The notes beneath the pieces were generated by a model. It ran no database searches and was not told where the DNA came from. It was given only the letters and a program-made list of their open reading frames with translations. Both the position numbers and the translations under genes were made by a program. Of a DNA stretch of 64,000 nt, positions 13,001 to 20,840 are shown one piece after another. This DNA comes from Stenopsyche tienmushanensis (taxonomy: Eukaryota > Arthropoda > Insecta > Trichoptera > Stenopsychidae), in contig WACJ01000082.1 of assembly GCA_008973525.1 (NCBI GenBank), positions 124,001 through 188,000 of the forward strand, in the 5' to 3' direction. Position 1 is the stretch's first letter. The number at the start of each line of letters is the position of its first letter.

Positions 13001-16000
13001 CAATCTAAAATTTCTATCCAAATGATCAGATTGTTTAAAAAAAATCCTCGATCGATGTAAATGTAAATACAAAAATAATTCGAAACAGCGAGTGGCCATG
13101 AAAAAATAAGGATTTACTCTGGTTTTGTTTCGTATCAAGGCAAAATGGCTGACCAGGTAAAGGGGTTTGTTTGAGAGGCAGTATTAGAATCAAATTTTTA
13201 CCCGTGTGTATCTATACTATAAGTGCACAAGCCTATTTTATTATATATTACACAAACACATTTTATTATTTAAGCTTGAATTTTCACTTCTACCGCGTGT
13301 GAGTCTCTAAATTATTGTCAAATCGGATGTTTAACGGACATTCGACGAATGCGAACAAAGTTATGAGCGATATAAATAACTATTATGAGTTGTAGGTAGT
13401 ATGGTTCAATAGTTTTATCTGAAATTCCAAGACAATTTGACTTCAATTTTGGAACAATCCAGAAATCAAGAGAGAGGCAAAGCAGGCGCCTGCCACGGAC
13501 GCAACTGGGCTTGGGGCGCAAAACGCAGAATACCGACCCGGTCGAGAATTGCACATGGTTTTTATTTTACTCGACTATTCTATTTTACATGAACCAACAC
13601 TGATTGACTCTGTCCGTTTTTATAATATATACTAAGTTGTCTAATCCCTCTTTTTTCGTTATCGTTATGTTCAGGTATGGCATCCGATCATGATATTCGT
13701 CATATCAGCGATCCGAAAAACGGACCGATTGAGCATACAAACCTTATGGCCACTTTTAAGACTTTTTACAGCATTTTCTTTAATCTGTACGATCACAGAT
13801 GCAACGTAGCTTCTATTCGCTTTCTAGTTATATTTTTCTTGACACTGGAAGTTTAACATTGCCTTTACTATGATGTATTTACTACACTGAGTCGATTTGT
13901 AGTAAAGTTGTATTGATATGGACTTTTTACAACATTACTTCATTGAATCTCGATATACTATCTATAGCGATGTATACATATTATCGAACATCGATATGAA
14001 ATATAATAAATACTGTGTTTTAGAATGTCATATGGTGTACTAAATACATAGCATCGTATGGGAAAGGTTAAAGCCACTGTATTCTTCTTGTGAATGCGTT
14101 TTTTAAAAGAAAAACAAAGAAAGCAGATGTGACGTGATCGTCGAAGACTGTTACGCAAAAGACGGTAGGAGATAAAACCGTTACTCAGACGTACAGCAAC
14201 ATTCTTCATCAAGACGTCAAGACCTTTATAAAATAAGTCTTCCGGATGACATACACAATTTTTCGAGCTCATCAAACGAAAGGAGTGGATTCAACCTAAA
14301 TTCCATTGCTGTTTTATTCTTTGTTTCAGCAATAACAGTTGTGGTCTATCCGCATCATTAAACAGCGCGAGAGCGGATTCGATCCAATTATTAATCTCGT
14401 TTTTTTACAAATCCGAACCTACAATACAAATTATAGTCTTCGCCCGGCCGAAAGTAAGCCAATCATATACGGATTACCAAAATAAGATTACAGTATGTGA
14501 TTACATTAACGTTACCAACGAAGTTATGTGATCAAATGCCTATTCTCGAATGAGGCAACCATTAATAATTCGGGTCGTTCTGTACCAATTCATCCTTTCA
14601 GAACAACCTAGGCCCGAAAACTACAAAGGCAAACGCTCTTTAAATAAGGTCAAAAGTTCTTTTTAACTACGGTGAATGTCGAAATACTGCGACGATGCTC
14701 TTTTCGATTTACGACCGTTGTATAAGTTCTTTGATACTCGATCTAATGACTCGAAGAGAGGCATAATTACGGTTTCGACTTTCTAAATCTGTGACAAAAT
14801 CAGTATACAAGCGACCTGAACCCATTGAAATGAAACGTTTGCTAATTTCGTTGCGCTTTTAATCCGTTTTTAATAATCTAAAATCGTGCGCCGAAAAAAT
14901 AATGCTAATTCGTTGCGGAAATATACTTTAAGAAACGCTGATTTGCGACATGCCTTCTGAGACTCAACGCGCGGAGACTTCAACGCGCGTATATCAAACC
15001 CCATATGTAATGTCGTTTTTAATCATCAATGCCATAATAGCCAGGGCTGTAACTAGGGGATGACAGAGCAGGCGTTCTTCGCGGGCGCAATAGGGCTTGG
15101 GGCGCAAAATGCAGAATACCGACCCAGTCGAGAATTGCACATGGTTTTTCATAGTCGTTTAACATAAGAGTTTTAAATCGTTCTGTAGACATGTTCAAGT
15201 ATGGCGCCCGATCGCGAGACACTCATTCGTCATGTCAGCGATCCGAAATGCGGACCGGTTGAACACACAGACCTTATGGCCATTTCGTTCTCTTTTAGGC
15301 GTTTTTACGGCATTTTATATGAACTGTACAATCACAGAAGCTCTCTCAGAGGCTAACTCACATTGGTGGCTTGTACCAAATGAGGTTGCGAACGAGTTTA
15401 TGCTGCTATCTTAGCCGATTTAATTTGGTAGATTAACAGCGACAGCGACGACAATGTTTGGGCGGTGACGCGCAATAGATGAGAATCGACAAGCGTGGTC
15501 GATTAACCTTGACTGCGAGAGGACGTCCTTCCCGCAGCCAGATCTCTCACTCTCGTGTTATCGAAGGATTCTCCGATCTAATTTGATTATAATTAGGTCC
15601 CTTTGTGGGATTTGTATTAATTCTCTGTAATATCTTCTCAATCAAAATTGACAAAGTATGATAATGGGAGTGGGGGAGCCACGTGAACGATAACATTCTT
15701 CATCATGGAAGTCATAAGTTCTAGACAAATGATTTGTAGCAAAAAAATTAAACACATTTATACTTTGTATAATATTGTGTATAGCTTGGCCTAAGCTTAA
15801 GAAGAAATATTGAAAAATAAAAAAATAGTGAGCAATCGAAAAAAAGTTTGTGTTTTTATCAACATTTTTTGTAGTTTTTTGTTTATTAAATAAACATTTA
15901 TGAATATTTTTAGATAATTGTAGTTTATACGATGGAGACGTTTATTATACACATGTCTGCTAAATTTCATAAAGAATGCTCATCTTAGGCGTATGGGAGT

Positions 16001-16853
16001 ACTTCCATGAGCTTGGAAAAAGTAGTCGCGAAGCGCATTTTCTCCTCGTTGACCTATAACTTTGCGAATTTTATTCATATCGACTTGAAATTTGCTGAAG
16101 GTATTCTTAAACATTGGCTCTTTAAAGAATTGGTAGAACTGCCCGGATGCTAGTTCTATCGCGCGATATTTGTAAGGCATGCCGTTATTTATTGAAACGT
16201 CGAAAGTATGAATCGATTGAGCAACTTCTGACCTTTGATAAACACACGCACATGCCGATAAAATGTAAATTTTAACAAGTGTTGAGCAATCAGCTGCCGA
16301 ATCCATTGTGCGATTCTGCATTCCGCCCGTTGCTGGATCGCTGAGATCACCGGTCGTTTATTCAGTACGTGTGATGATGTCGAAATGCGCTTTCGACACA
16401 CCGAGCCCATTTGCACACAAAACCGAATTCGAATCGAAAGCAAGGCTCACCTGATAACAGCTGCATCCAGCCGCAGATGTGAAAGACGGTCGTCGTCTGG
16501 CAGAAGAAGAAGAGCAGCATCGCGCAGATGGTGAAGAGCGCCACCACCACCGCTATCCCGACGAAGATCGTCGATATCTGGAAGATCATCCCGGGTATCG
16601 TGGAGAAGTCGTCGAGCCTCCCGGTGCAGACTTCGCCGGTGTCGTCGACCCGGCAGACTTGCCAGATGCCGAACCTGCCGGGATACTCAGCGTCCAGGTC
16701 GCCTATCCATTCGGGGGTGATGAAGGCGACGACGCTGATGATGGCGTAGCAGATCGTGAAGATGGCCCAAAGGACGCCGATGGCTTTCGAGTTCCTGACA
16801 TAGTTCGTGGCGTACATGTGGCTCGACTCTACGTACTCTATCTTGGAACCCAT
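833..16853 (-). CDS. Lhfpl: LHFPL-family tetraspan membrane protein, four coding exons
   Basis: Join of 16853-16451, 3363-3265, 2881-2732 and 1038-833, giving 285 residues. Every junction is phase 1 and keeps the frame. Known of the family: LHFPL proteins are four-pass membrane proteins; the vertebrate LHFPL3/4/5 branch serves as auxiliary subunits, LHFPL5 (TMHS) of the hair-cell mechanotransduction channel and LHFPL4 of GABA-A receptors. Seen: the N-terminal signature [20 protein letters not shown] (17-36) starting TM1 (about 24-46), an extracellular loop with Cys67 and Cys76, TM2 about 95-118, TM3 about 125-146, a second loop with Cys157 and Cys170, TM4 about 173-198, and a long cytoplasmic tail. 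The ATG at 16853 has A at -3 and G at +4; upstream codons in frame are not ATG. The gene resembles the LHFPL3/4/5 branch by eye, so the insect Tmhs-type orthologue is my best guess. The role is inferred only from the family. Confidence 0.88.
1039..2731 (-). other. LHFPL intron 3
   Basis: A 1.7-kb AT-rich intron. It starts with the unusual donor GTTTTA and ends TTTGTTTCAG. It holds a short Helitron-like fragment near 1840-1910 and a short plus-strand open frame (1538-1801) of no recognised family. A TA-rich run lies near 2569-2592. Confidence 0.65.
1840..1910 (+). repeat. Helitron-like terminal fragment
   Basis: Contains AAAATCGATGTTTGTTTG and ATGCGCTGCCATACCGTTCA, the same motif string found near 4090, 5760, 9740, 9850 and 11260. 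See the copy at 9843-10044 for the reason for the Helitron call. Confidence 0.5.
2732..2881 (-). CDS. Lhfpl: LHFPL exon 3 (TM4)
   Basis: It follows acceptor GTTTCAG| (2882) and codes [20 protein letters not shown] and onwards, the conserved fourth membrane segment. Its end is inferred at TATAAAG|GTTTTA (2732/2731), a weak donor chosen because exon 4 then joins in frame. If this donor is not used, translation runs five more codons (GFICK) to TAG at 2717-2715, giving a shorter tail, so two C-termini are possible. Confidence 0.85.
2882..3264 (-). other. LHFPL intron 2
   Basis: A 383-base AT-rich intron with donor GTGATT and acceptor GTTTCAG. No repeat family was recognised in it. Confidence 0.8.
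3265..3363 (-). CDS. Lhfpl: LHFPL exon 2 (end of TM3 and second extracellular loop)
   Basis: A 99-base exon bounded by acceptor TTTCAG| (3364) and donor TTTAG|GTGA (3265/3264). It codes [14 protein letters not shown], the end of TM3 and the start of loop 2, then a segment containing ETCGLE and ending YNL. The pattern hydrophobic-YPAGW, then C, then Y-L-G matches the equivalent FPDGW to YTLG stretch of LHFPL proteins. It is too short to stand out as an open frame; phase and similarity identify it. Confidence 0.88.
4085..4210 (+). repeat. Helitron-like terminal fragment
   Basis: Shares TTTGTTTGTTCGTATTTAAT, the CGTTCATCCGATTGCGAT block and the CACTTGCGGGAATAACATAG block with the copy at 11250-11370. 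A 105-codon open frame follows (4215-4532) but has no family I recognise. Confidence 0.5.
4793..5067. mobile_element. Tc1/mariner-type MITE with TA target duplication
   Basis: A 275-base element. The left end TGACAGTCTGGCGACTGAGT is matched by the inverted right end; the arms run about 30 bases with a few differences (TGCCGTTGGG against TGTCATTGGG). TA flanks both sides (4791-4792 and 5068-5069), the target duplication of Tc1/mariner elements. It has no coding capacity. Confidence 0.75.
5695..5822 (-). repeat. Helitron-like terminal fragment, inverted
   Basis: Reverse-oriented copy of the family at 4085 and 11250: ATAAGTTGCCAAAGTTTTAT, then the CGCAATCGGATGAACGGTAT block, then ACGAACAAACAAAGAT. 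Confidence 0.5.
6255..6700 (+). pseudogene. Mariner transposase remnant
   Basis: The frame from 6285 reads [20 protein letters not shown] and then [18 protein letters not shown], the N-terminal helix-turn-helix of mariner transposases. A later segment near 6525-6585 reads [20 protein letters not shown] with small frame changes. This matches the region of the first catalytic Asp (family form TGDETW), here Asn. The part between is deleted and frameshifted, so the copy is dead. A hairpin module of the hAT-like repeat follows directly. Confidence 0.7.
6787..6935 (-). repeat. Hairpin module of the hAT-like repeat
   Basis: Reverse-oriented module with perfect hairpin CGGTCCGCTTTTCGGACCG at 6840, preceded by AAAAAGCCCTAAAAGAGGAC. 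The GC-rich module is absent. A (TTA)n run follows at about 6932-6955. Confidence 0.75.
7240..7672 (-). repeat. hAT-like repeat copy
   Basis: Reverse copy with both modules. The hairpin is at 7297 (one mismatch, CGGTCCG against CCGACCG), and the GC-rich module (7580-7660) includes GGCGTTTTGCGCCCCAAGCC. It ends ATTACGGCTCTG, the degenerate inverted form of CAGGGCCGTAAT. Confidence 0.8.
8826..9030 (-). repeat. Hairpin module of the hAT-like repeat
   Basis: Perfect hairpin CGGTCCGCTTTTCGGACCG at 8891 in the usual context (TGATATGATGAATGAGCGCC). It ends near TTTAAACGATAGCGAT. The GC-rich end is missing. Confidence 0.75.
9483..9509. other. Perfect 11-bp hairpin with ATTTT loop
   Basis: TCAGTCATCGG at 9483-9493 pairs with CCGATGACTGA at 9499-9509 across ATTTT. 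It lies in intron 1 of LHFPL, outside any repeat I could delimit. Confidence 0.7.
9715..9838 (+). repeat. Helitron-like 5'-end fragment
   Basis: Begins TCTTCTATTATATAAAAATG, the TC-plus-AT-rich start seen at the 5' end of many insect Helitrons. The family block with GCGCTGCCATATCGTTCATC follows. Confidence 0.5.
9843..10044 (+). mobile_element. Non-autonomous Helitron-like element
   Basis: The 5' part carries AAAAATCAATGTTTGTTTG and the family block. The 3' part ends CGCTGGGTATCGGCTAG followed by T. A CTAG-type 3' end and AT insertion context are Helitron hallmarks, and there are no inverted ends. It has no Rep/helicase coding. Confidence 0.5.
10715..10800. repeat. piggyBac-like MITE fragment
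   Basis: Contains ATATGGTGTACCAAATACAT and ends GCGAAAGGTTAA, matching the right end of the elements at 13857 and 54264. A GC-rich block replaces the normal interior. Confidence 0.45.
11250..11370 (+). repeat. Helitron-like terminal fragment
   Basis: Near-identical by eye to 4085-4210, down to the CACTTGCGGGAATAACATAA block. The 1-kb sequence after it has open frames on both strands (for example 11370-11750 plus), but I recognise no Rep or helicase motif. Confidence 0.5.
12397..12945 (+). repeat. hAT-like repeat copy, long
   Basis: Starts CAGGGCCGTCAC, followed by the GC-rich module with GGGGCGCAAAACGCAGAATA. The hairpin follows near 12731 (GATCCGAAAAGCGGACCG). It runs on to a block ending CCGCACATAAAACTATATAT, so it keeps more of the distal part than most copies. 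Confidence 0.8.
13464..13805 (+). repeat. hAT-like repeat copy
   Basis: GC-rich module at 13470-13555, hairpin near 13707 (GATCCGAAAAACGGACCG, degraded), ending near TGTACGATCACAGA. The extreme left end is missing. Confidence 0.75.
13857..14067. mobile_element. piggyBac-like MITE with TTAA flanks
   Basis: Flanked by TTAA at 13853-13856 and 14068-14071. The left end reads CCTTTACTATGATGTATTTA and the right end inverts to CCTTTCCCATACGATGCTAT. TTAA duplication is the piggyBac signature. No transposase is encoded. Confidence 0.65.
15043..15416 (+). repeat. hAT-like repeat copy
   Basis: Starts CAGGGCTGTAAC. GC-rich module to 15145, hairpin near 15237 (GATCCGAAATGCGGACCG), ending AACGAGTTTATGCTGCTATC. 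An LTR-like fragment abuts it. Confidence 0.8.
15418..15570 (+). repeat. LTR-like fragment
   Basis: Shares GGTAGATTAACAGCG, GTGACGCGCA, GAGAGGACGTCCTTCCCGCA and CAGATCTCTCACTCTCGTGT with copies at 32325, 32980 (inverted) and 49787. See 49787 for why I call it LTR-like. Confidence 0.5.
16451..16853 (-). CDS. Lhfpl: LHFPL exon 1 (N-terminus to TM3)
   Basis: Codes residues 1-134 plus one base. It starts at MGSKIEY and ends in WMQLLS followed by the donor CAG|GTGAGC at 16451/16450. It is clearly GC-richer than its surroundings. The split codon G+CA gives Ala135 with exon 2, reproducing the family's QL-S-A-CLV-G pattern in TM3. The minus frame stays open past the donor to 16362 but loses all family similarity there, so that part is intron. 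Confidence 0.92.
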
Positions 16854-17200
16854 CTTGACCAATGTTCAATCAGTTCTTTGCTCATTCACTTTTCACTATC
16901 GCTGCTTTGCACGCAACTATGCACGGAATATGCACATTACATAATCAACGCAATTTAATTGATTTAATTACCCTAAAAAAAAAGAGCAGAATGCATAATT
17001 TAATCTCGTCCGTTGTTTAACAGTACTTTATTCTCCTCAAAACAATGATTTGGAAGACAATACGCATTCATTAGATGCATAATGTTGATAATCGCGAGAA
17101 ATAATTCACACCATTAATATTCATATATATATACAGTAAGACCCTGCTTAACGCTATTTTGAAAACTTTACTTATAAGTTAGATCTCAATAAGTTCATAG
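16854..17200 (-). promoter_or_regulatory. Probable LHFPL 5'UTR and upstream region
   Basis: Immediately upstream of the LHFPL ATG. No TATA box is convincing at a fixed distance, and an untranslated first exon further upstream cannot be excluded. A (TA)n-like run sits near 17123-17133. Nothing else is seen here. Confidence 0.3.
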
Positions 17201-17201
17201 G

Positions 17202-18072
17202 CAGGGCCGTAATAAGGGAGTGGCAGAGCAGGCGCTCGCCAAGGGCGCAACTGGGTTTGGGGCGCAAAACGCAGAACACCGACCTGGTCGAGAGCTGCAC
17301 ATGGTTTTTATTTCACTTTACCATTCTATTTTACAAGAATCATAACTGCTTTTTAATACAATATTTTGACCGATTATAAAAATTAAACAACCCACCCGAT
17401 CAGTCTTCTTCGAACAACTTCGTTTCATAATGAGAGTTTGTAATCGTTATTTAAACATATTAAGGTATGGTATCCGAACGCGAGGCGATCATTCGTCATA
17501 TCAGCGATCCGAAAAGCGGACCGATTGAGCCATAAGGTTTGTATGCTCAATCAGTCCGCTTTTCGGATCGCTGATATGACGAATGAGATGCCATGCCTGA
17601 ACATAACGATATCGAATGTATATATTTATTTTTGTCGTGGGATAATTTTTATTAATTATCTTCAAAAAACCCTCTACTGGCCCGATTTAGTCTCTGAGGG
17701 AGCTTCCGTAATTGTGTAGATCATAGAAAATGCCGCAAAAAGCGCTAAAAGAGAACGAAGTGGCCACAAGATCCAACCGGTCCGCTTTTCGAACCGTTGA
17801 CATGACGAATAAGCGCCTCGCGATCGGACATCATGCCTGAACATATCTACAGAATGATTACGAACTCTCATTACAAAACGATGTTGTCCGAAGGAGACTG
17901 GTCGGTTGGGTTTTTTAAATTTTACAATCGGTTGAAAATATTATTATCTGACATCTTAGTACCATATTATTAAAACGGTTGTAAGTAGAATGGTTGATTA
18001 AAATGAAAATCATGAGCAACTCTCAACCGGGTCGCTATTCTGCATTTTGCGCCCCTAGCCCTTGCATCCCTG
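17202..18072. repeat. Inverted pair of hAT-like repeats (fold-back arrangement)
   Basis: Left half is plus-oriented: CAGGGCCGTAAT at 17202, GC-rich module, hairpin near 17508. Two reverse hairpin modules follow (near 17551 and 17779), then a reverse GC-rich module (18015-18060) ending CCCTG at 18072. The whole locus begins and ends with the same inverted terminus. No target duplication was seen by eye. Confidence 0.75.
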
Positions 18073-19117
18073 CTAAAAATATTACCCCAGGAAAAGAGAT
18101 TTGGCTCCAATCAAGATATGATTGAAATGTCACAGTAGCGTTGGAATTAATGTATTATTCATAAGGGAGAACAGTTGTAGTTTTATTGGTCATCCTACGA
18201 ACTTATTGAGCGATTTCATTCCCCATCCAGTCGATGATGAGATCATTTATTAAGATTTTTAACACGCGTACCCGACGATACATCGACGTTAGCACTTTTA
18301 GCAAGTGTTGACAGCCGCAATACGTCAGCGTCCGGCAACAAAAAGGTTAAGGCAATATTGAGGCAATTCGTCCAGATCTAAACGAGGATTCCGACCGAAG
18401 ATATTCAAAGAATTGCGGAAAAAACTGGATTTATGACATTCCAGCGTGAGTCATTATGCATTCGAATATATGTGGCGGATATTTCGAGGTCAGCTTTTCC
18501 GAAAAATGATGCTGTCATCCATCAATCGTGCCACTGATCGCATTTCACAATTTGAAAACACCGCGATGGAAATCCGACACAATGCACTGGTACACTTTCG
18601 TCGGGAAGACCACACATGATCCGCTCGGGATGGTCTTCGTCGTCGACTATACCTTGTGGCACTCCCGGTACGTAACACAGCAACTCGGACACTTATTTCG
18701 CATTGGGCGTGTTCGATCGAGGAAGTGGTATCACAGTTGCCACTTTTGAAGGTAGCCAAGCAAACCGGTGTTTGCACGACGACGATGGAGCCTTCACTGA
18801 GGCAATGCAACGCCGCAACTTTGTTCCGCGTGTTAACGACGCAGAGGAGTTCCATCAAGAGCCGCGAACCACCAAGAAAATCCCACCTATTGACTAACTT
18901 ATTTATAAAGCAAGAATCAGAAAATACGCTTAAAATCAAGTGCTAAATCAAAGATATTGTAAAACTTCCCATTTTACTTCGTTAATTCATTTTTTTGACG
19001 AATTCAACATATAATCCACCATTCCTGTTCATCAAATGGGATCGTTTCCTAATCAATTCCTGTTTTATATGCCCGATTGCTCATTATACTTATATACATT
19101 TACAATACAGCCTTAAC
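18073..19117. other. Unassigned stretch with overlapping open frames
   Basis: The GC-richer part 18490-18946 is open in more than one frame on both strands (149 codons minus; 73 and 96 codons plus). None matches a family I know, and the plus frames are broken relative to one another. It may be an old transposon or viral remnant, or chance. The flanks are AT-rich with nothing recognised. Confidence 0.3.
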
Positions 19118-19552
19118 CAGGGTCGTAATAAGGGAGTAGCAAAGCAGGCGACCGCCACGGGCGCAACTGGGCTTAGGGCGCAAAACGCAAAATACCGACC
19201 CAGTTGAGATTTGCACATGGTTTTTATTTTACTTGACCATTCTACTTTACACAAATCAATACTGATTCACTCTGTCCGTTTTTATAACATATACCAAGTT
19301 GTCTAATCCCTCTTTTCTTCGTTATCGCTTAAACATTGGGTCGACCAAACCGGCATAAACCCATAATAAAATAAAAACAACAATATTATAGACCTATTGT
19401 AAAATTTAAGCAATCCACCCGATTAGTCTTCTTCGGACAACTTCGTTTTGTAATAAGTTCATTCATCATGTCAGCGGTCAAAAATGCGGACCGGTTGGAC
19501 ACAGATACTTTGTAGCCACTGCGTCCTCTATTAGAACTTTTTGCGGCATGCG
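19118..19552 (+). repeat. hAT-like repeat copy
   Basis: Starts CAGGGTCGTAATAAGGGAGT. GC-rich module, then the ATTCTACTTTACACAAATCA spacer, then a degraded hairpin near 19480 (GGTCAAAAATGCGGACC), ending TTTTTGCGGCATGCGGG. Confidence 0.8.
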
Positions 19553-19825
19553 GGATATTATTAGCAGTTAGTAGAGTTATTTTGCGATACGAATAGTAGT
19601 TTCAAACTAACCCAATTATATACAGGATGCGATAAGGAAAATAACTTAATTTAGCAATAAATAACACAAACAGCGCGCTTAATGCTCGACTATTTTAATG
19701 CATTGACCAAAACGGAGGCCACCTTAATGATATAATTTTCAAAACATAAATAAAAACTTTAAATAACTCTCTGTAAAATGTAGAAAATAATTAAAGTTAT
19801 ATCACCTAAACTCCTATAAATTCAG

Positions 19826-19950
19826 ATGCGTTCATGGACGCAGATCATGGCGTCCGATTGTGAGAAACTCTTTCGCCGTATCAACGGTCCGAAGAGCGGA
19901 CCAGTTGAACACAGAGATCTTATAGGAGTTTATGTAAAAGTTATGAGGAT
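19826..19950 (+). repeat. Hairpin module of the hAT-like repeat
   Basis: ATGGCGTCCGATTGTGAGAA followed by a hairpin (GGTCCGAAGAGCGGACC) near 19887. Only this module is present. Confidence 0.65.
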
Positions 19951-20560
19951 AAAACTGACCCTGGAGTCTTCTATGATCCTCAGGGGCTCTATATATACAT
20001 ATTTAAATATTCTATGATTAACTAGTTTTAATATACAAATAAATATTTATATATCGTTTTAGCCTTGGTTACTTAGTTTTAAGTCTTTAGCTAATTTTGC
20101 CCCGCGCTCAAAGCGCTAATAGTCTCCAGAAGTTGAATGAATTCAATTTTGCATTTAACGTGCACTTTTTCAAAAAAAAAAAATGCTTAAGCTGCAGTCT
20201 TAATTATAAATTAATTTAATTAATTAATATAATGTTTAAAAAAATATCAAAGGATTGCTATTGGTATTTTCAATATTTTATCACCTGCGGAACAATATTA
20301 AAAAAAAATGAGCGCCCCTGGCCAGACCTCTTGCAGTTACACACTATTCTTGCGGGCCGATCGTTCCCGTTTAGAAAGTAAACATCTCAGGTAAAATTGT
20401 TTTAAATAATTTCGACACCTTTTTTTAATTCCACTGCCATCTATGAATACTACTTTTTATTAATCATATCTCCAAACCGCTCGAGCGCAAATATTTTAAC
20501 TCCAATCGCGGCTAGATGGCGTTGATAAAAAAAATATTTTAAAAATTCACTCTGCCCTCA
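19951..20560. other. AT-rich intergenic stretch
   Basis: Homopolymer runs and no open frame of note. I see nothing here beyond a (TTAAT)n-like run near 20213-20230. Confidence 0.4.
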
Positions 20561-20840
20561 CTGTCATTCGCGATACGAGCGCCCGCGTTACGTCACGGTG
20601 TTATAGCGTAAATATATTTGCCCGAGTGTAATTATTGTGACATTGGTGCCATCTTCGTTGAGATATAAATTGTCAAACGAGTATTTTTAAAAAATCTGTA
20701 ATAATCTGTTTGAAACGTCCAAAAAGTGAATATTATTTTATCGTATCCCGCATCTGCTACGTAAAAGTGTACGGCGCGCATGCGCCCTGATGTCGCGCGC
20801 ACATCTGTCAAAATAAACGCATTATTGGTGTTTGTTCAGA
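20561..20840 (+). promoter_or_regulatory. Promoter-like region of the CENP-B-like gene
   Basis: GC- and CpG-richer than its flanks. It has GCGCATGCGC at 20776-20785, the palindromic core of the NRF-1 (insect Erect wing) site, 56 bases before the ATG. A CG-rich tract (TGTCGCGCGCACATCTGTCA) follows it. There is no TATA box at a fixed distance. It looks like a housekeeping-type promoter, not a transposon terminus. Confidence 0.45.

Larger units (their letters stand above)
3364..16450 (-). other. LHFPL intron 1 (13 kb), repeat-rich
   Basis: Intron between exons 1 and 2. It contains the Helitron-like, Tc1/mariner MITE, mariner, hAT-like, piggyBac-like and LTR-like copies listed separately. Outside those copies I see no exon with plausible splice sites. 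Two GC-richer stretches, about 10380-10640 and 14280-15000, have no sustained open frame or family I recognise; they could hold regulatory sequence, but nothing shows it. The second has a direct repeat CAACGCGCG at about 14967 and 14983. Confidence 0.75.

Noticed and set aside
16479..16958. 159-codon plus-strand frame
   Set aside because: Antisense shadow of LHFPL exon 1, caused by its GC-rich codons; no family similarity.
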